From: Erythrobacter sp.
Lineage (GTDB): Bacteria; Pseudomonadota; Alphaproteobacteria; Sphingomonadales; Sphingomonadaceae
Assembly (NCBI GenBank): GCA_024642335.1
Contig: JAHEBH010000008.1
Location: forward strand, 1 to 64,000
Direction of reading: 5' to 3'
DNA: 64,000 nt
This document shows positions 46,586 through 56,316 of the stretch, piece after piece. Numbering within the stretch: position 1 is the first letter of the stretch; every line of letters begins with the position of its first letter. The notes below the pieces were generated by a model that did no database searches, had not been told where the DNA came from, and was given only the letters and a program-made list of their open reading frames with translations. The translations under genes were made by a program, and so were the position numbers.

Positions 46586-47346
46586 CGACTTCCGGAAAAA
46601 TATGGACCGCCGCCCTTGCCGTGATCGGGGACGAGATTCTCTCCGGTCGCACGCATGACAGGAACATCGCCCAGATCGCCAGCTGGCTGCAGGTGCAGGG
46701 CATCCGCCTCACCGAAGTGCGCGTGGTGGCGGACGACATGGATGCGATTGCCGAGGCGGTGAATGCGCTGCGCAGCAAGTATGACTACCTCTTCACCACC
46801 GGCGGCATCGGCCCCACGCATGATGATATCACCGTCGATGCCGTGGCCCAGGCGCTGGGCGTGCCCGTGGTCGTCCACCCCGAGGCGCGGGCGATGCTGG
46901 AGGATTATTACAGGGACCGGCCCGGCGGCCTCACCGATGCCCGCCTGCGCATGGCCCGCGTGCCCGAAGGTGCAACCCTGATCCCCAACCGCATGTCCGG
47001 CGCGCCCGGCATCAAGCATGGCAATATCCATTTGATGGCGGGGGTTCCCACCATCACCGCGCAAATGCTCGATGCACTCACCGGCACGCTCGAAGGCGGG
47101 GCGCCGCTGATCAGCGAGACGATCGGCGGATACATCCTTGAAAGCGAAGTCGCCGACATATTGCGCGAGATCGAGAAGATGCATGAAGGCTGCCAGATCG
47201 GCTCCTACCCCTTCTTCCGCGAGGGCAAGACGGGCGCCAACCTCGTCATCCGCTCGACCGATGCCGAACTGCTGGCCAACTGCGTCGATGCCCTGATCCA
47301 GGCGCTCGAAGAGGCAGGAAACGACGTCACACCCGGCGGGATTTAA
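46582..47346 (+). CDS. CinA N-terminal/MoCF-type molybdopterin-binding domain protein
   Basis: AAVIGDEILSGRTHDRN-like start, YDYLFTTGGIGPTHDDITVDAVAQALG. Confidence 0.88.
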   Translation: MTTSGKIWTAALAVIGDEILSGRTHDRNIAQIASWLQVQGIRLTEVRVVADDMDAIAEAVNALRSKYDYLFTTGGIGPTHDDITVDAVAQALGVPVVVHPEARAMLEDYYRDRPGGLTDARLRMARVPEGATLIPNRMSGAPGIKHGNIHLMAGVPTITAQMLDALTGTLEGGAPLISETIGGYILESEVADILREIEKMHEGCQIGSYPFFREGKTGANLVIRSTDAELLANCVDALIQALEEAGNDVTPGGI

Positions 47347-49214
47347 TCTCCTCTCCTTTCCGCGTACCAATCGGCCAGTACAGCGAAGGCCAGCTTGCGC
47401 TCACCGAGCGGCCCGATCAGGCCCTTGCGGTTCCAGCCGTCCTGCACATCGGGCAATTGCCGCCGGGGCGAGCGGAAATCCTTCAATATCCACGGCGACA
47501 ATCCCGCCAGCGTGGGAATGCCTTCCGCCATTTCCAGCGTGTTGCGATAATAGGCTGCCTGGTATTCCTCGGTGAACTTGATCGGCTCAACGCCCTCGCC
47601 CGCGAATAGCCCCGGCTGCGCGCCCGCGCCCAGCTCGGAAAAGACAAGCGGCCGGCCCAAAGGCACGTCCCAGCCGATGCGCGGCACATCCGCCGGGCGA
47701 TCCGGACCGTACCAGCCATTGTAGGTGTTGACCGCCAGCACATCGAGATGCTCGGCCAGCGGATCGACAAGCCGCATCATGGGCCGTTCTCCGCTGTCGT
47801 CCCGCTCGGTCAGCAGCGCCGCGCTTACCAGACGCTGCGGATCGAGCGAGCGCGTATCGGCCACCAGTTGCGCCATGAAGGCATTGCGCGCCTCGCTGAC
47901 GGGCGTCTCGTTGCCCACGCTCCAGATCACGATGCTGGCGCGGTTGCGATCGCGTAGGATATTCTCGGCCAGCATCGTGCGGGCGTGGGCGAGCACATCC
48001 GTATCCTCCCATGCGATACGCCAGTAAACGGGGATCTCGCTCCACACGAGCAGGCCCAATTCGTCCGCCGCACGGACCATGGCATCGCCATGCGGATAAT
48101 GCGCCAGGCGCACGAAATTGCCGTTGAGATCATCCTTCACGATGGCGAGCAATGCGCGCGCAGCCTGCGGCGTCATATTGCGCGCGGGACTATCGCCCAG
48201 CTCCTCCTCATGCAGGCTGATGCCGCGCAGGAACACCGGCTGGCCATTGAGCAGGACCTGCGATCCGCGCGTGGCAATGGTGCGGAAGCCCACGCGGTCG
48301 CGCCAGATATCATCGCCAATGCGCACCGACACATCGTAGAGCTGCGGCTTGCCCGGCTGCCACAATTGCAGGTTTGCCGGAGCTGCGATCTCGCCCGCCA
48401 ATCGTCCTGCATCATCGGCCCGCAGGCGCAATTCGACACCCAGCCCCCTGATCGCCAGATCGACCGTCGCACCGGCAGACTGCGGCCCGTCGAGCGCAAT
48501 ATCGAAGGCAATCGTGCCGTCATTCGTCAGGCGGAGCCAGGCATCGTCGACATAGGTCTGCGGCACCTCGATCAGGCTGACAGGCCGGGTGATCCCGCCA
48601 TAGGTCTCCCAATCGGTGACGGGCGGCGGCACGTCCGCATCATCGCGGATCGAATCCACGCCCAGCACCAACCTGTTGCCCTCTGCGCGCAGCAGGCCGG
48701 TCACTTCGAAGGCAAAGGGGGTGAAGCCGCCTTCGTGCCGCCCGAGGAACTGCCCGTTGAGCCAGACTTCGGCAGCATAATTCACCGCGCCAAAGCGCAG
48801 GAACTGCCGCTCGCCTTCGCCCGGTGCTACATCGAAGCGGCGCTGGTACCAGACGAGGCCCTGATAATGGCGCATCTCGGGCGCATGCGTCAGCCAGCTG
48901 GAGGGCAGCGTGGCACGCGGGGCGCGGTCCATGTCATATTCGTAGAGCGCCAGCGGATCGGCGCGGCGCGCGGCCTCGACATCCACATCGTCATAGCGGC
49001 GGTGCCCCGTTCCCGCCGCCCCGCCATGAAAGCCCGCCATGCCATCGCGATAGGGATCGATGGAGTATGTCCATTCGCCCGACAGGTCCTGCCCGCCGCG
49101 CATATCCGCCGCCGCCAGCACCGGTCCATCGGGCAAGACCTGCGCCTGCGCAGCGCCCCCATGCAGCAGCGCCAAATGCAGCATCGCCGCCGCAATCATA
49201 CCCAGCATCCGCAT
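47343..49214 (-). CDS. Glycoside hydrolase family 2 protein, exported
   Basis: FVRLAHYPHGDAMVRAADELGLLVWSEIPVYW, IWSVGNETPVSEARNAFM, PLVFSELGAG catalytic Glu regions; signal peptide MRMLGMIAAAMLHLALL. Confidence 0.88.
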   Translation of the reverse strand: MRMLGMIAAAMLHLALLHGGAAQAQVLPDGPVLAAADMRGGQDLSGEWTYSIDPYRDGMAGFHGGAAGTGHRRYDDVDVEAARRADPLALYEYDMDRAPRATLPSSWLTHAPEMRHYQGLVWYQRRFDVAPGEGERQFLRFGAVNYAAEVWLNGQFLGRHEGGFTPFAFEVTGLLRAEGNRLVLGVDSIRDDADVPPPVTDWETYGGITRPVSLIEVPQTYVDDAWLRLTNDGTIAFDIALDGPQSAGATVDLAIRGLGVELRLRADDAGRLAGEIAAPANLQLWQPGKPQLYDVSVRIGDDIWRDRVGFRTIATRGSQVLLNGQPVFLRGISLHEEELGDSPARNMTPQAARALLAIVKDDLNGNFVRLAHYPHGDAMVRAADELGLLVWSEIPVYWRIAWEDTDVLAHARTMLAENILRDRNRASIVIWSVGNETPVSEARNAFMAQLVADTRSLDPQRLVSAALLTERDDSGERPMMRLVDPLAEHLDVLAVNTYNGWYGPDRPADVPRIGWDVPLGRPLVFSELGAGAQPGLFAGEGVEPIKFTEEYQAAYYRNTLEMAEGIPTLAGLSPWILKDFRSPRRQLPDVQDGWNRKGLIGPLGERKLAFAVLADWYAERRGD

Positions 49215-49269
49215 GTCGATCGCTCTCCTTCCGGGAGAAGCTATGGGGAACAGCCACTGGCGGCAAGCC

Positions 49270-49788
49270 TCAGGCATCATCGCCCTCACTGTCGGTTGAC
49301 GCGAAGCCGCCCGGTTTTGACTGTGACCTTTGGCTACGGCGTCTGGCCTTGCGACCCTCGCGATAGGCGCGGTCGAGCTGCGCGAGCCAGCCGAGAAGCG
49401 CGGAATTCGGGGCCTCACGCACGCTGCCGCAATATTTGCCGCGCCGCATCACCACCCGCCAGCGCCCGCCCAGGATGGCGCGCCACGGCTCTGCCTGTGT
49501 GACCTTTCGCGAACGCTCCTGCTGCGCCGCTGGCACTCTCCGCACACCCGCCACGGCCAGCGCCGCATCCCACGCCGCCGCAAATTCCTCGGCCCCCGGC
49601 TTGCCGCGCAAACGATAGGCCGTCTCGCGCGCCATCCCGACAAACTCCGCCGCTGCCGAGACCGAGCCGGTCTGCGCGAGCATGCCGATGAACTCGGCCT
49701 GCCTCAGCGGTGTCCAGCCGTCAGCACGCGCGCGGACCGGGACGGGAGTGAACGGCGGGATGCGACGGGGCGGTTGAAAGCGGGCCAT
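49270..49788 (-). CDS. Hypothetical helix-turn-helix-like protein
   Basis: WTPLRQAEFIGMLAQTGSVSAAAEFVGMARETAYRLRGKPGAEEFAAAWDAAL. Confidence 0.65.
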   Translation of the reverse strand: MARFQPPRRIPPFTPVPVRARADGWTPLRQAEFIGMLAQTGSVSAAAEFVGMARETAYRLRGKPGAEEFAAAWDAALAVAGVRRVPAAQQERSRKVTQAEPWRAILGGRWRVVMRRGKYCGSVREAPNSALLGWLAQLDRAYREGRKARRRSQRSQSKPGGFASTDSEGDDA

Positions 49789-49837
49789 GCTGCGCGGCTA
49801 GGCGTGGTTGAGGCCTGTAGGAAAGCAATCCCGGGAA

Positions 49838-49864
49838 TGTCCGCTAACGGCCCGCTTGCGGACA
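49838..49864. repeat. TGTCCGC...GCGGACA inverted repeat copy 1
   Basis: TGTCCGC taacggcccgctt GCGGACA. Confidence 0.6.
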
Positions 49865-49870
49865 ATAGAA

Positions 49871-49900
49871 AAGGGCTGGTGGATCGCTCCACCAGCCCTT
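49871..49900. terminator. rplA terminator
   Basis: AAGGGCTGGTGGA-TCGC-TCCACCAGCCCTT perfect 13-bp stem. Confidence 0.85.
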
Positions 49901-49927
49901 CTTGTTGCGTTGGACCAGCTGGAAGGC

Positions 49928-50620
49928 TTAGGCCCCCTCAACCTCTGCCAGGTCCACCTTCAGGCCGGGGCCCATCGTGCTGGTCAGCGAGATCTTCTTG
50001 ACATACTTGCCCTTGGCGCCCGAAGGCTTGGCCTTCACCACGGCGCCGGTCAGCGCCTGGAAGTTCGCCTTCAGTGCAGCATCGTCGAAAGACAGCTTGC
50101 CGATGCCGGAGTGGATGATGCCCAGCTTCTCCACGCGGAATTCGACCTGGCCGCCCTTGGCGTCCTTCACGGCCTGCTCCACGTTCGGAGTGACGGTGCC
50201 CAGCTTCGGGTTCGGCATCAGGCCCTTGGGACCCAGCACCTTGCCGAGGCGGCCGACGACACCCATCATGTCCGGCGTGGCGATCACGCGGTCATAATCG
50301 AGATTGCCGGCCTGCATGTCTTCCATCAGGTCCTCGGCGCCGACCTTGTCGGCACCTGCCTTGAGCGCCTTTTCGGCGTTGTCGCCGCGGGCGAAAACCG
50401 CAACCTTGACGTCCTTGCCGGTGCCCGAAGGCAGCGAGACCATGCCGCGCACCATCTGGTCGGCGTGACGCGGGTCAACACCCAGGTTCATCGCGACTTC
50501 AACGGTCTCGTCGAACTTGGCCTTGTGCTCGCGCAGCAGGGCCAGGGCTTCGTCCACCGTGTAGAGCTTCTCGCCATCGAGAGTGCCGAGCGTCTTCTGC
50601 TTCTTGGTCAACTTTGCCAT
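49928..50620 (-). CDS. rplA: 50S ribosomal protein L1
   Basis: [11 protein letters not shown]..., [35 protein letters not shown]. Confidence 0.98.
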   Translation of the reverse strand: MAKLTKKQKTLGTLDGEKLYTVDEALALLREHKAKFDETVEVAMNLGVDPRHADQMVRGMVSLPSGTGKDVKVAVFARGDNAEKALKAGADKVGAEDLMEDMQAGNLDYDRVIATPDMMGVVGRLGKVLGPKGLMPNPKLGTVTPNVEQAVKDAKGGQVEFRVEKLGIIHSGIGKLSFDDAALKANFQALTGAVVKAKPSGAKGKYVKKISLTSTMGPGLKVDLAEVEGA

Positions 50621-50624
50621 GTGC

Positions 50625-51056
50625 TTAGCCCTCCACCACTTCGAGGCCCATCGAACGGGCAGAGCCTTCGATGATCTTCATGGCCTGATCGATATCGTTC
50701 GCGTTAAGATCGGCCATCTTGGTTTCGGCGATCTCGCGCACCTGGCTCTTCGTCACCTTGCCGGCCACAACCTTGCCCGGCTCCTTGGAGGCGGACTTCA
50801 GCTTGGCGGCCTTCTTCAAGAGGAAGCTGGCAGGCGGGGTCTTGGTGATGAAGGTGAAGCTGCGATCGGCATAGACCGTGATCTTCGTCGGGATCGGCAT
50901 GCCCTTTTCCAGGCTTTCGGTCGCGGCGTTGAAGGCCTTGCAGAATTCCATGATGTTCACGCCGCGCTGGCCCAGGGCCGGGCCGATCGGCGGGGACGGG
51001 GTTGCAGAGCCCGCGGCCACCTGCAAATTGATATAGCCGTCAATTTTCTTGGCCAT
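50625..51056 (-). CDS. rplK: 50S ribosomal protein L11
   Basis: [38 protein letters not shown]. Confidence 0.98.
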   Translation of the reverse strand: MAKKIDGYINLQVAAGSATPSPPIGPALGQRGVNIMEFCKAFNAATESLEKGMPIPTKITVYADRSFTFITKTPPASFLLKKAAKLKSASKEPGKVVAGKVTKSQVREIAETKMADLNANDIDQAMKIIEGSARSMGLEVVEG

Positions 51057-51252
51057 AAGACCATTCCTTTCTCACTGTTCCCCGGATGCGCTCCGAGGTC
51101 ATGGTTAGCGGTACAAACGGCCCGCTTGACGAGCCTCCCGCATGGATTCCCTTTCGAGAAGGCGCGCGCCTAGTCGAAAGGCGTGCAAAAGGCAAGCGAT
51201 TCACAGGCGTGCGGCTGGTCAAGCCCGCATGGCGGGCATTAGGTCTGTCCGC

Positions 51253-52014
51253 ATGACCGAAGATATCGCCAATCCCCCGACCATTCGACCGCTGGGCTGG
51301 CGGCGCTTCCTGCTGCAGCTTGTCACGGTCCTGCTTGTCTACCTGGCCTTGTCGACCATCCCGCTTATCCCGCTTATCGACCTCAACGACCCGGGCAACA
51401 TCGGCCGGGACTCGACCCTGTGGGCGCTGTCTGCAGCCGTCGGCATGGCGGGCGCTTTGCTGGTGGCGTGGCTGTGGCTCAGGCGTGACGGCGCGGCGGG
51501 CGAGGCCTTCAATTTCACGCGCCCCGAAAGCTGGCGGCGCACGCTCGCATGGGCGGTGGCCGGAACCGGCATCATCATTGTGATCTTTACCGTGGGAACG
51601 TGGCTGGTCGGCCTGCTCGATCTTCCGAAACCCGAGGTGGAAAGCGTGATCGACCTTGCCACCCAAAGCCCTGCGGCCTTCGCCCTGTGGATCACGCTGG
51701 TGGTCTGGGGCACTGCCGCCTTTGGCGAGGAAATGCTCTGGCGCGGCTTCCTGATGGACCGCCTCTCACGCCTTGCCGGACTGCGCGGACGCATGCTGCT
51801 GGTGCTGCTGATCCAGGCCCTCGCCTTCGGTCTTGCGCATGCCTACCAGGACCTGGGCGGCGTCATCATCACCGGCAGCGTGGGCCTGTTCCTGGGCTGG
51901 CTGCGCCTGCATATGAAGGGCAGCCTGTGGGCCGCAGTGATCGCCCACGGCCTCGTCGACACGGTGATGCTCAGCCTCGGCTATGCCGAAGCGCTGGGGT
52001 GGTACGGGGGTTGA
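51253..52014 (+). CDS. CPBP family intramembrane glutamic endopeptidase
   Basis: FGEEMLWRGFLMDRLSR, ALAFGLAHAYQDLGG, AAVIAHGLVDTVM. Confidence 0.88.
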   Translation: MTEDIANPPTIRPLGWRRFLLQLVTVLLVYLALSTIPLIPLIDLNDPGNIGRDSTLWALSAAVGMAGALLVAWLWLRRDGAAGEAFNFTRPESWRRTLAWAVAGTGIIIVIFTVGTWLVGLLDLPKPEVESVIDLATQSPAAFALWITLVVWGTAAFGEEMLWRGFLMDRLSRLAGLRGRMLLVLLIQALAFGLAHAYQDLGGVIITGSVGLFLGWLRLHMKGSLWAAVIAHGLVDTVMLSLGYAEALGWYGG

Positions 52015-52046
52015 AGGTCTAGCCCACGGCCTGACAGGGTGGCAGA

Positions 52047-52075
52047 TGTCCGCAGTTGGGATGGAAAGCGGACGT
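52047..52075. repeat. TGTCCGC...GCGGACG inverted repeat copy 2
   Basis: TGTCCGC agttgggatggaaa GCGGACG. Confidence 0.55.
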
Positions 52076-52225
52076 CAGAATTGGTCAGCATTACCAGAAA
52101 ATCAGTTTGACCCGACCTCTGACAACGCTGCGAGAGCCGATCGATTGCAGAATGCGATCTCGCATTCTCCTCGCTCCCGCGCAGCAACGGCGCCGTTCAG
52201 GCACCGTTGCGTTGCAAGTGTGGCG

Positions 52226-54889
52226 TCAGCCGCCGCGCCCTTCTCTGCTGGCGATGATGCCCGCCTGCATGTTCAACGGACGAATCGGCAATTCCGGAGG
52301 ATCGGCCACATAGAGTTTGACCCAGAGGCTATCCACGTCCCTGAACCAGGACGTCTCGTTCGCTCCGCGCAGTGCCGCCAGGCTGTTCAGTTCCGTACCG
52401 GAGTCCGCGGTGGAGAAACCCGGCAGTTCGAAGATCACCCACGAACCCTGGTCCATCTCACTGATGCTGAGAGGCACTTCATCCCTTTCGGTCAGCACCT
52501 GGACCTCGGTGCCGGCGCGCACTGTGGCCCCATTGCCATTTCCGAATTCGATGTCATTGCGACGCAGCGTGATGGGTGCCTGGGGCGGGGGCGGAGTGCC
52601 GAGATTGCCAAAGTTGAAAGTAGCGCCAGCAGGGCGCGGCGCACCGGGACGTCCGAATGCAAAGCCCTGGCGAGGCGGCGAAAAGGCCAGACGCCCGAGA
52701 TCGCCGGCGCAGACCGAAGCGTTCCAGTCGGGATGGATGGTGCAGCTGTCGTCGGTGGCGACGCTGTTGCTCACCCCGTCATGGAGGATGATGTGGGAGT
52801 TGGGTATCCCGGATGTCGTACCGTCAAGATCGCGGATCGACAGGGTCCTGTATGACCCGCCGCCACGATTGTCATTGTCGAACCTGGTATCGTAGTTCGG
52901 GAAATAGACCGGCTTGGCGTTGATGTATGTCGCGGTCTTGATGGTACTTGCGGTGGTAACGCCCGAGCTGTTGAACATGAGCCACGACAGAGCGCCCGTC
53001 TTGCGCAGGTCATTGTCCTGATAGTTGACGAAAGTCGTGTTCTGCACCTCGTTGCGATAATCGTAATATTCATAGGCGCGGATCGGGAAATCGGGGATCA
53101 GCGGCTTGGGCAGGCTGCGACCGTAGGTGACTTCTTCCGGCGTCCGAGGATTGCCGATATTGTCGGTTTCGCCCACGAACAGGGAATCGGTCACCAATGA
53201 AGTATACGTCTCGGTGCCGAACGAACCCGATGATATCGTCATGCCGATGGCGTTGTCGGCGGACTTGAAATTGTGGAACGTGAGAAGTTCACCGCGGCCC
53301 CACAGGCCCTGATTTCGGTTCTTGTAGGCGGTCAGGTCGACAAAGTTTGTTACCAGCGCCTCGCTCAGCGGGTCAGTATGATCGACCAACGGGAGGTATG
53401 TGTTCCCGGCCAGCGCGAAGGTATTATCTTCGGCGATGTTCCGGTCGAACATGTAGCCGTCATAGTTCGAGTGAGCCGTGTTGCCCCGGAATTCGCCCAG
53501 CAGCGTCCGGCGCGGCCAGGTGTTGAGGCTCGCCTCCGTACCCAGGAAGGCGCCATTGGGGTGCTCCGGCAACGAAAGCCAGAACCCGGCCTGGTCGGAA
53601 CCGGCCGCCACATTGTCGATGTAGGTGTTGTCCGGGTTGGTGATCCAGAAGCTCGAGACCGTATTGTCCGAAGGCAGCAGGACATTTTCGCTTTGGAAGC
53701 TGGCCTGGAGGTGCGCCTGGCGATTCTCGAATTTCAGAGACTCGCCGTTGGGCCCAATGTTCACCGGCACGCATGCCAGCGTCGGGTGGCACTTGGTCTG
53801 GATCGCCAGGTTCCTGATGAAGCTGTTGCCGTGCTCTATGCCGTCTTCCATGAAGAAGCAGTGGCCCACGGTGTTGTAGGTCACGTTGTTCTCGATGCGC
53901 AGGTCGTTGGTGCCATGCACAGTTACGCAGCGATTGTAGGTGTCGTGGATCGCCGCGTTCCTGATGTACATCCCTTCCGCATCGCCGAGGATGTGGAAGT
54001 GCATCGGATAGCGTGCCAGCGTAAGGTGCTGGCCCATGCGGTTGAGCTCGACCCCGTCGACATAGGCCTTCGATCCGCCCATCGCCATGATGTGACCGCC
54101 GATATAGGTCTCTTCTGCGTCCTCTGACGCCTGCACCTTGATATTGCGGGTCATGTTGGCGACCTCGCCGCGCTGGTCGACGTCGTAGGTGATCTCGCCG
54201 AAATGCATGTATTCGAGCGGCTGGGCGAAGCTGACCGTGTTGCCGTTGACTTCGGTGATCGTGCGCTTTTCCGCCTGGCGCGGATCGAAGTCGGTCGAGG
54301 CCAGCACGATCTCGTCGCCTGCACGCCATTCGGACGCATCGAGCAAGGTGATGCTGGTAGCGCCCTTCTCGGCGGTGGCCGCCAGCTTGGACCAGGTGTG
54401 GTCGCGCGTGCCGTGCATGTTGAGCGTGCCGCCCATCAGCATGATGCCGCGGTCGCCCATGGTGTTGATGTCCTCGCCCGGCACATTGTCGGTCAGTGTG
54501 ATCGTGGCATTGTGCTGGTAGGGATTGGCCGCAGTGCCGATGGTCAGCTCGCCGCCAGGGACATAGATCCACTCGCTTTCAAGCGCGATATCGCTTGTAT
54601 CGGCAAAGGTCAGCTTGCCCTGGACGGTGATGCTGCGCAGTTCGGGCGCGTTCGTGTCCAGCACGACCTCAATGCCGCGGCCGATGACCACCGCATCGCC
54701 CGCACCCGGCACCTTGCCGCCGGCCCAGGTTGAGGCGCTCGACCAGGCGCCGCTCTTCGCGGCTGTCAGCGCGACGGCGGTATCGACCTCGGCATGGTCG
54801 TGATCCTGGGCAAATGCCGGCGCTCCCAGTGCCATCGAGGCGGGAAGCAGCATGGTTGCGATTAACAGGCGACTTTGTTTGCGTGTCAC
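52226..54889 (-). CDS. Large secreted G8-domain / parallel beta-helix protein
   Basis: Signal peptide; SGAWSSASTWAGGKVPGAGDAVVIGRGIEVVLDTNAPELRSITVQGKLTFA G8-like; repeated beta-helix segments; GTG start chosen at 54889. Confidence 0.78.
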   Translation of the reverse strand: MTRKQSRLLIATMLLPASMALGAPAFAQDHDHAEVDTAVALTAAKSGAWSSASTWAGGKVPGAGDAVVIGRGIEVVLDTNAPELRSITVQGKLTFADTSDIALESEWIYVPGGELTIGTAANPYQHNATITLTDNVPGEDINTMGDRGIMLMGGTLNMHGTRDHTWSKLAATAEKGATSITLLDASEWRAGDEIVLASTDFDPRQAEKRTITEVNGNTVSFAQPLEYMHFGEITYDVDQRGEVANMTRNIKVQASEDAEETYIGGHIMAMGGSKAYVDGVELNRMGQHLTLARYPMHFHILGDAEGMYIRNAAIHDTYNRCVTVHGTNDLRIENNVTYNTVGHCFFMEDGIEHGNSFIRNLAIQTKCHPTLACVPVNIGPNGESLKFENRQAHLQASFQSENVLLPSDNTVSSFWITNPDNTYIDNVAAGSDQAGFWLSLPEHPNGAFLGTEASLNTWPRRTLLGEFRGNTAHSNYDGYMFDRNIAEDNTFALAGNTYLPLVDHTDPLSEALVTNFVDLTAYKNRNQGLWGRGELLTFHNFKSADNAIGMTISSGSFGTETYTSLVTDSLFVGETDNIGNPRTPEEVTYGRSLPKPLIPDFPIRAYEYYDYRNEVQNTTFVNYQDNDLRKTGALSWLMFNSSGVTTASTIKTATYINAKPVYFPNYDTRFDNDNRGGGSYRTLSIRDLDGTTSGIPNSHIILHDGVSNSVATDDSCTIHPDWNASVCAGDLGRLAFSPPRQGFAFGRPGAPRPAGATFNFGNLGTPPPPQAPITLRRNDIEFGNGNGATVRAGTEVQVLTERDEVPLSISEMDQGSWVIFELPGFSTADSGTELNSLAALRGANETSWFRDVDSLWVKLYVADPPELPIRPLNMQAGIIASREGRGG

Positions 54890-55116
54890 TAGGTTTTCCT
54901 CTCCGAGACTACGAATCCCGCATATGTTCGATTTTGCGCAGACTGTGCATCGAGTAGGCTCTTTTGCCAAGCATTTGAGCGAGAAAGGGTGGAAGTAGTC
55001 ACAATGGATTCGACCGGGGGCTGAATCGCGTATGACCCGGCCTGCTGCGCATCGCTTTCAGAAATGCGTGCAAAGTCCGTGTCGCATTCGCTGGGGATCC
55101 GGCTCCTTTTGGCCCA

Positions 55117-55146
55117 ACGTCCGCAATTGGGTCGAATGCTGACATT
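55117..55146. repeat. Degenerate copy 3 of the TGTCCGC repeat
   Basis: ACGTCCGCAATTGGGTCGAATGCTGACATT. Confidence 0.45.
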
Positions 55147-55210
55147 GCGCTCTTGGAATGTTGGCGGAAATCAGTTCGGCATGGAAGCGCCAGCAATCAC
55201 CAGAAAACAA

Positions 55211-55246
55211 AAAAGGGGCGCCCGGCTTTCGCGGGGCGCCCCTTTT
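55211..55246 (-). terminator. nusG terminator
   Basis: AAAAGGGGCGCCC ... GGGCGCCCCTTTT stem-loop. Confidence 0.88.
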
Positions 55247-55268
55247 GCTTCTGGTCTGAAAACCGGCC

Positions 55269-55805
55269 CTACTTGGCCAGTTCGACCTGCTCGAAGTCCA
55301 GTTCCACCGGCGTTGCGCGGCCGAAGATGGAGACGGAGACCTTGACCTTGGCCTTGTCGAAATCGAGTTCTTCCACCACGCCGTTGAAGCTGGCGAAGGG
55401 GCCTTCGAGCACCTTGACCTGATCGCCGATCTCGTACTCGACGCTGATGTCCTTCTTGGGGGAAGCCTTGGCTTCCTCCACCCCGCCGAAATAGCGCGCA
55501 GCCTCCTTCTCGGAGATCGGCTGCGGCTTGTTGTTGTTGCCCAGGAAACCCGTCACCTTCGGCGTGTTCTTGACCAGGTGGTAGATATCGTCGGTCATGT
55601 TCAGCTTGGCCAGCACGTAGCCGGGCATGAACTTGCGTTCGACCTGCACCTTCTTGCCGCGCTTGACCTCGGTCACGGTTTCGGTCGGAACCTCGACTTC
55701 CTCGACACCCTCGGAAAGCCCGAGGCGCTCGGCCTCGGCCAGGATCGAATCGCGAACCTTGTTCTCGAAGCCGGAGTAAGCGTGGATGATGTACCAGCGG
55801 GCCAT
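55269..55805 (-). CDS. nusG: Transcription termination/antitermination factor NusG
   Basis: MARWYIIHAYSGFENKVRDSI, RKFMPGYVLAKLNMTDDIYHLVKNTPKVTGFLG, GDQVKVLEGPFASFNGVVEELD. Confidence 0.98.
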   Translation of the reverse strand: MARWYIIHAYSGFENKVRDSILAEAERLGLSEGVEEVEVPTETVTEVKRGKKVQVERKFMPGYVLAKLNMTDDIYHLVKNTPKVTGFLGNNNKPQPISEKEAARYFGGVEEAKASPKKDISVEYEIGDQVKVLEGPFASFNGVVEELDFDKAKVKVSVSIFGRATPVELDFEQVELAK

Positions 55806-55842
55806 CTGAATTCTCTTTCCTGTCTATTTGCGGTGTGTGGCG

Positions 55843-56049
55843 TCAGGCCAGCGAAAGCAGCCAGCGCACGGCCGCACCGAACAGCGAATCGACGCCGAGG
55901 AAGAACAGCGAGAGGATCAGCATCATGATGAAAACGAAGATCGCCGTGCGGATCGTCTCTTCCCGCGAGGGCCACACAACCTTGGAAGTCTCCGACTTCA
56001 CCTGGTTGATGAAATCGCCGGGGCTTGTCTTCTTGCCGTCCTGCGCCAT
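55843..56049 (-). CDS. secE: Preprotein translocase subunit SecE
   Basis: FINQVKSETSKVVWPSREETIRTAIFVFIMMLILSLFFLGVDSLFG. Confidence 0.95.
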   Translation of the reverse strand: MAQDGKKTSPGDFINQVKSETSKVVWPSREETIRTAIFVFIMMLILSLFFLGVDSLFGAAVRWLLSLA

Positions 56050-56316
56050 TGCTCTTGCCTCTGTTCGCTACGCGATAAATCTCTTTCGCCTTTCACCATA
56101 GGTCCATCGCCGCCCCGATCCAAGTGACCGGGAGGGGCTGCGATTTTCCGATGTCGGAAGGCGAAGGGCTATTTAGGGTGCATGGCTGGGCTTGGCAAGT
56201 GTGTGCAAGGCCAAGCTGCGAAAGCCGGTTACAGATGCAACATGGGGGCTGGCCAGTGGCGCGGCTTGGCGATAGCTTCCCCTCCTTTCAGGGACAGGTA
56301 TTGAAGGGGTCGCCAC

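Noticed and set aside
46582-47346. Full-length CinA (nicotinamide-nucleotide amidase)
   Set aside because: Only the N-terminal MoCF-type domain is present, so no cinA symbol assigned
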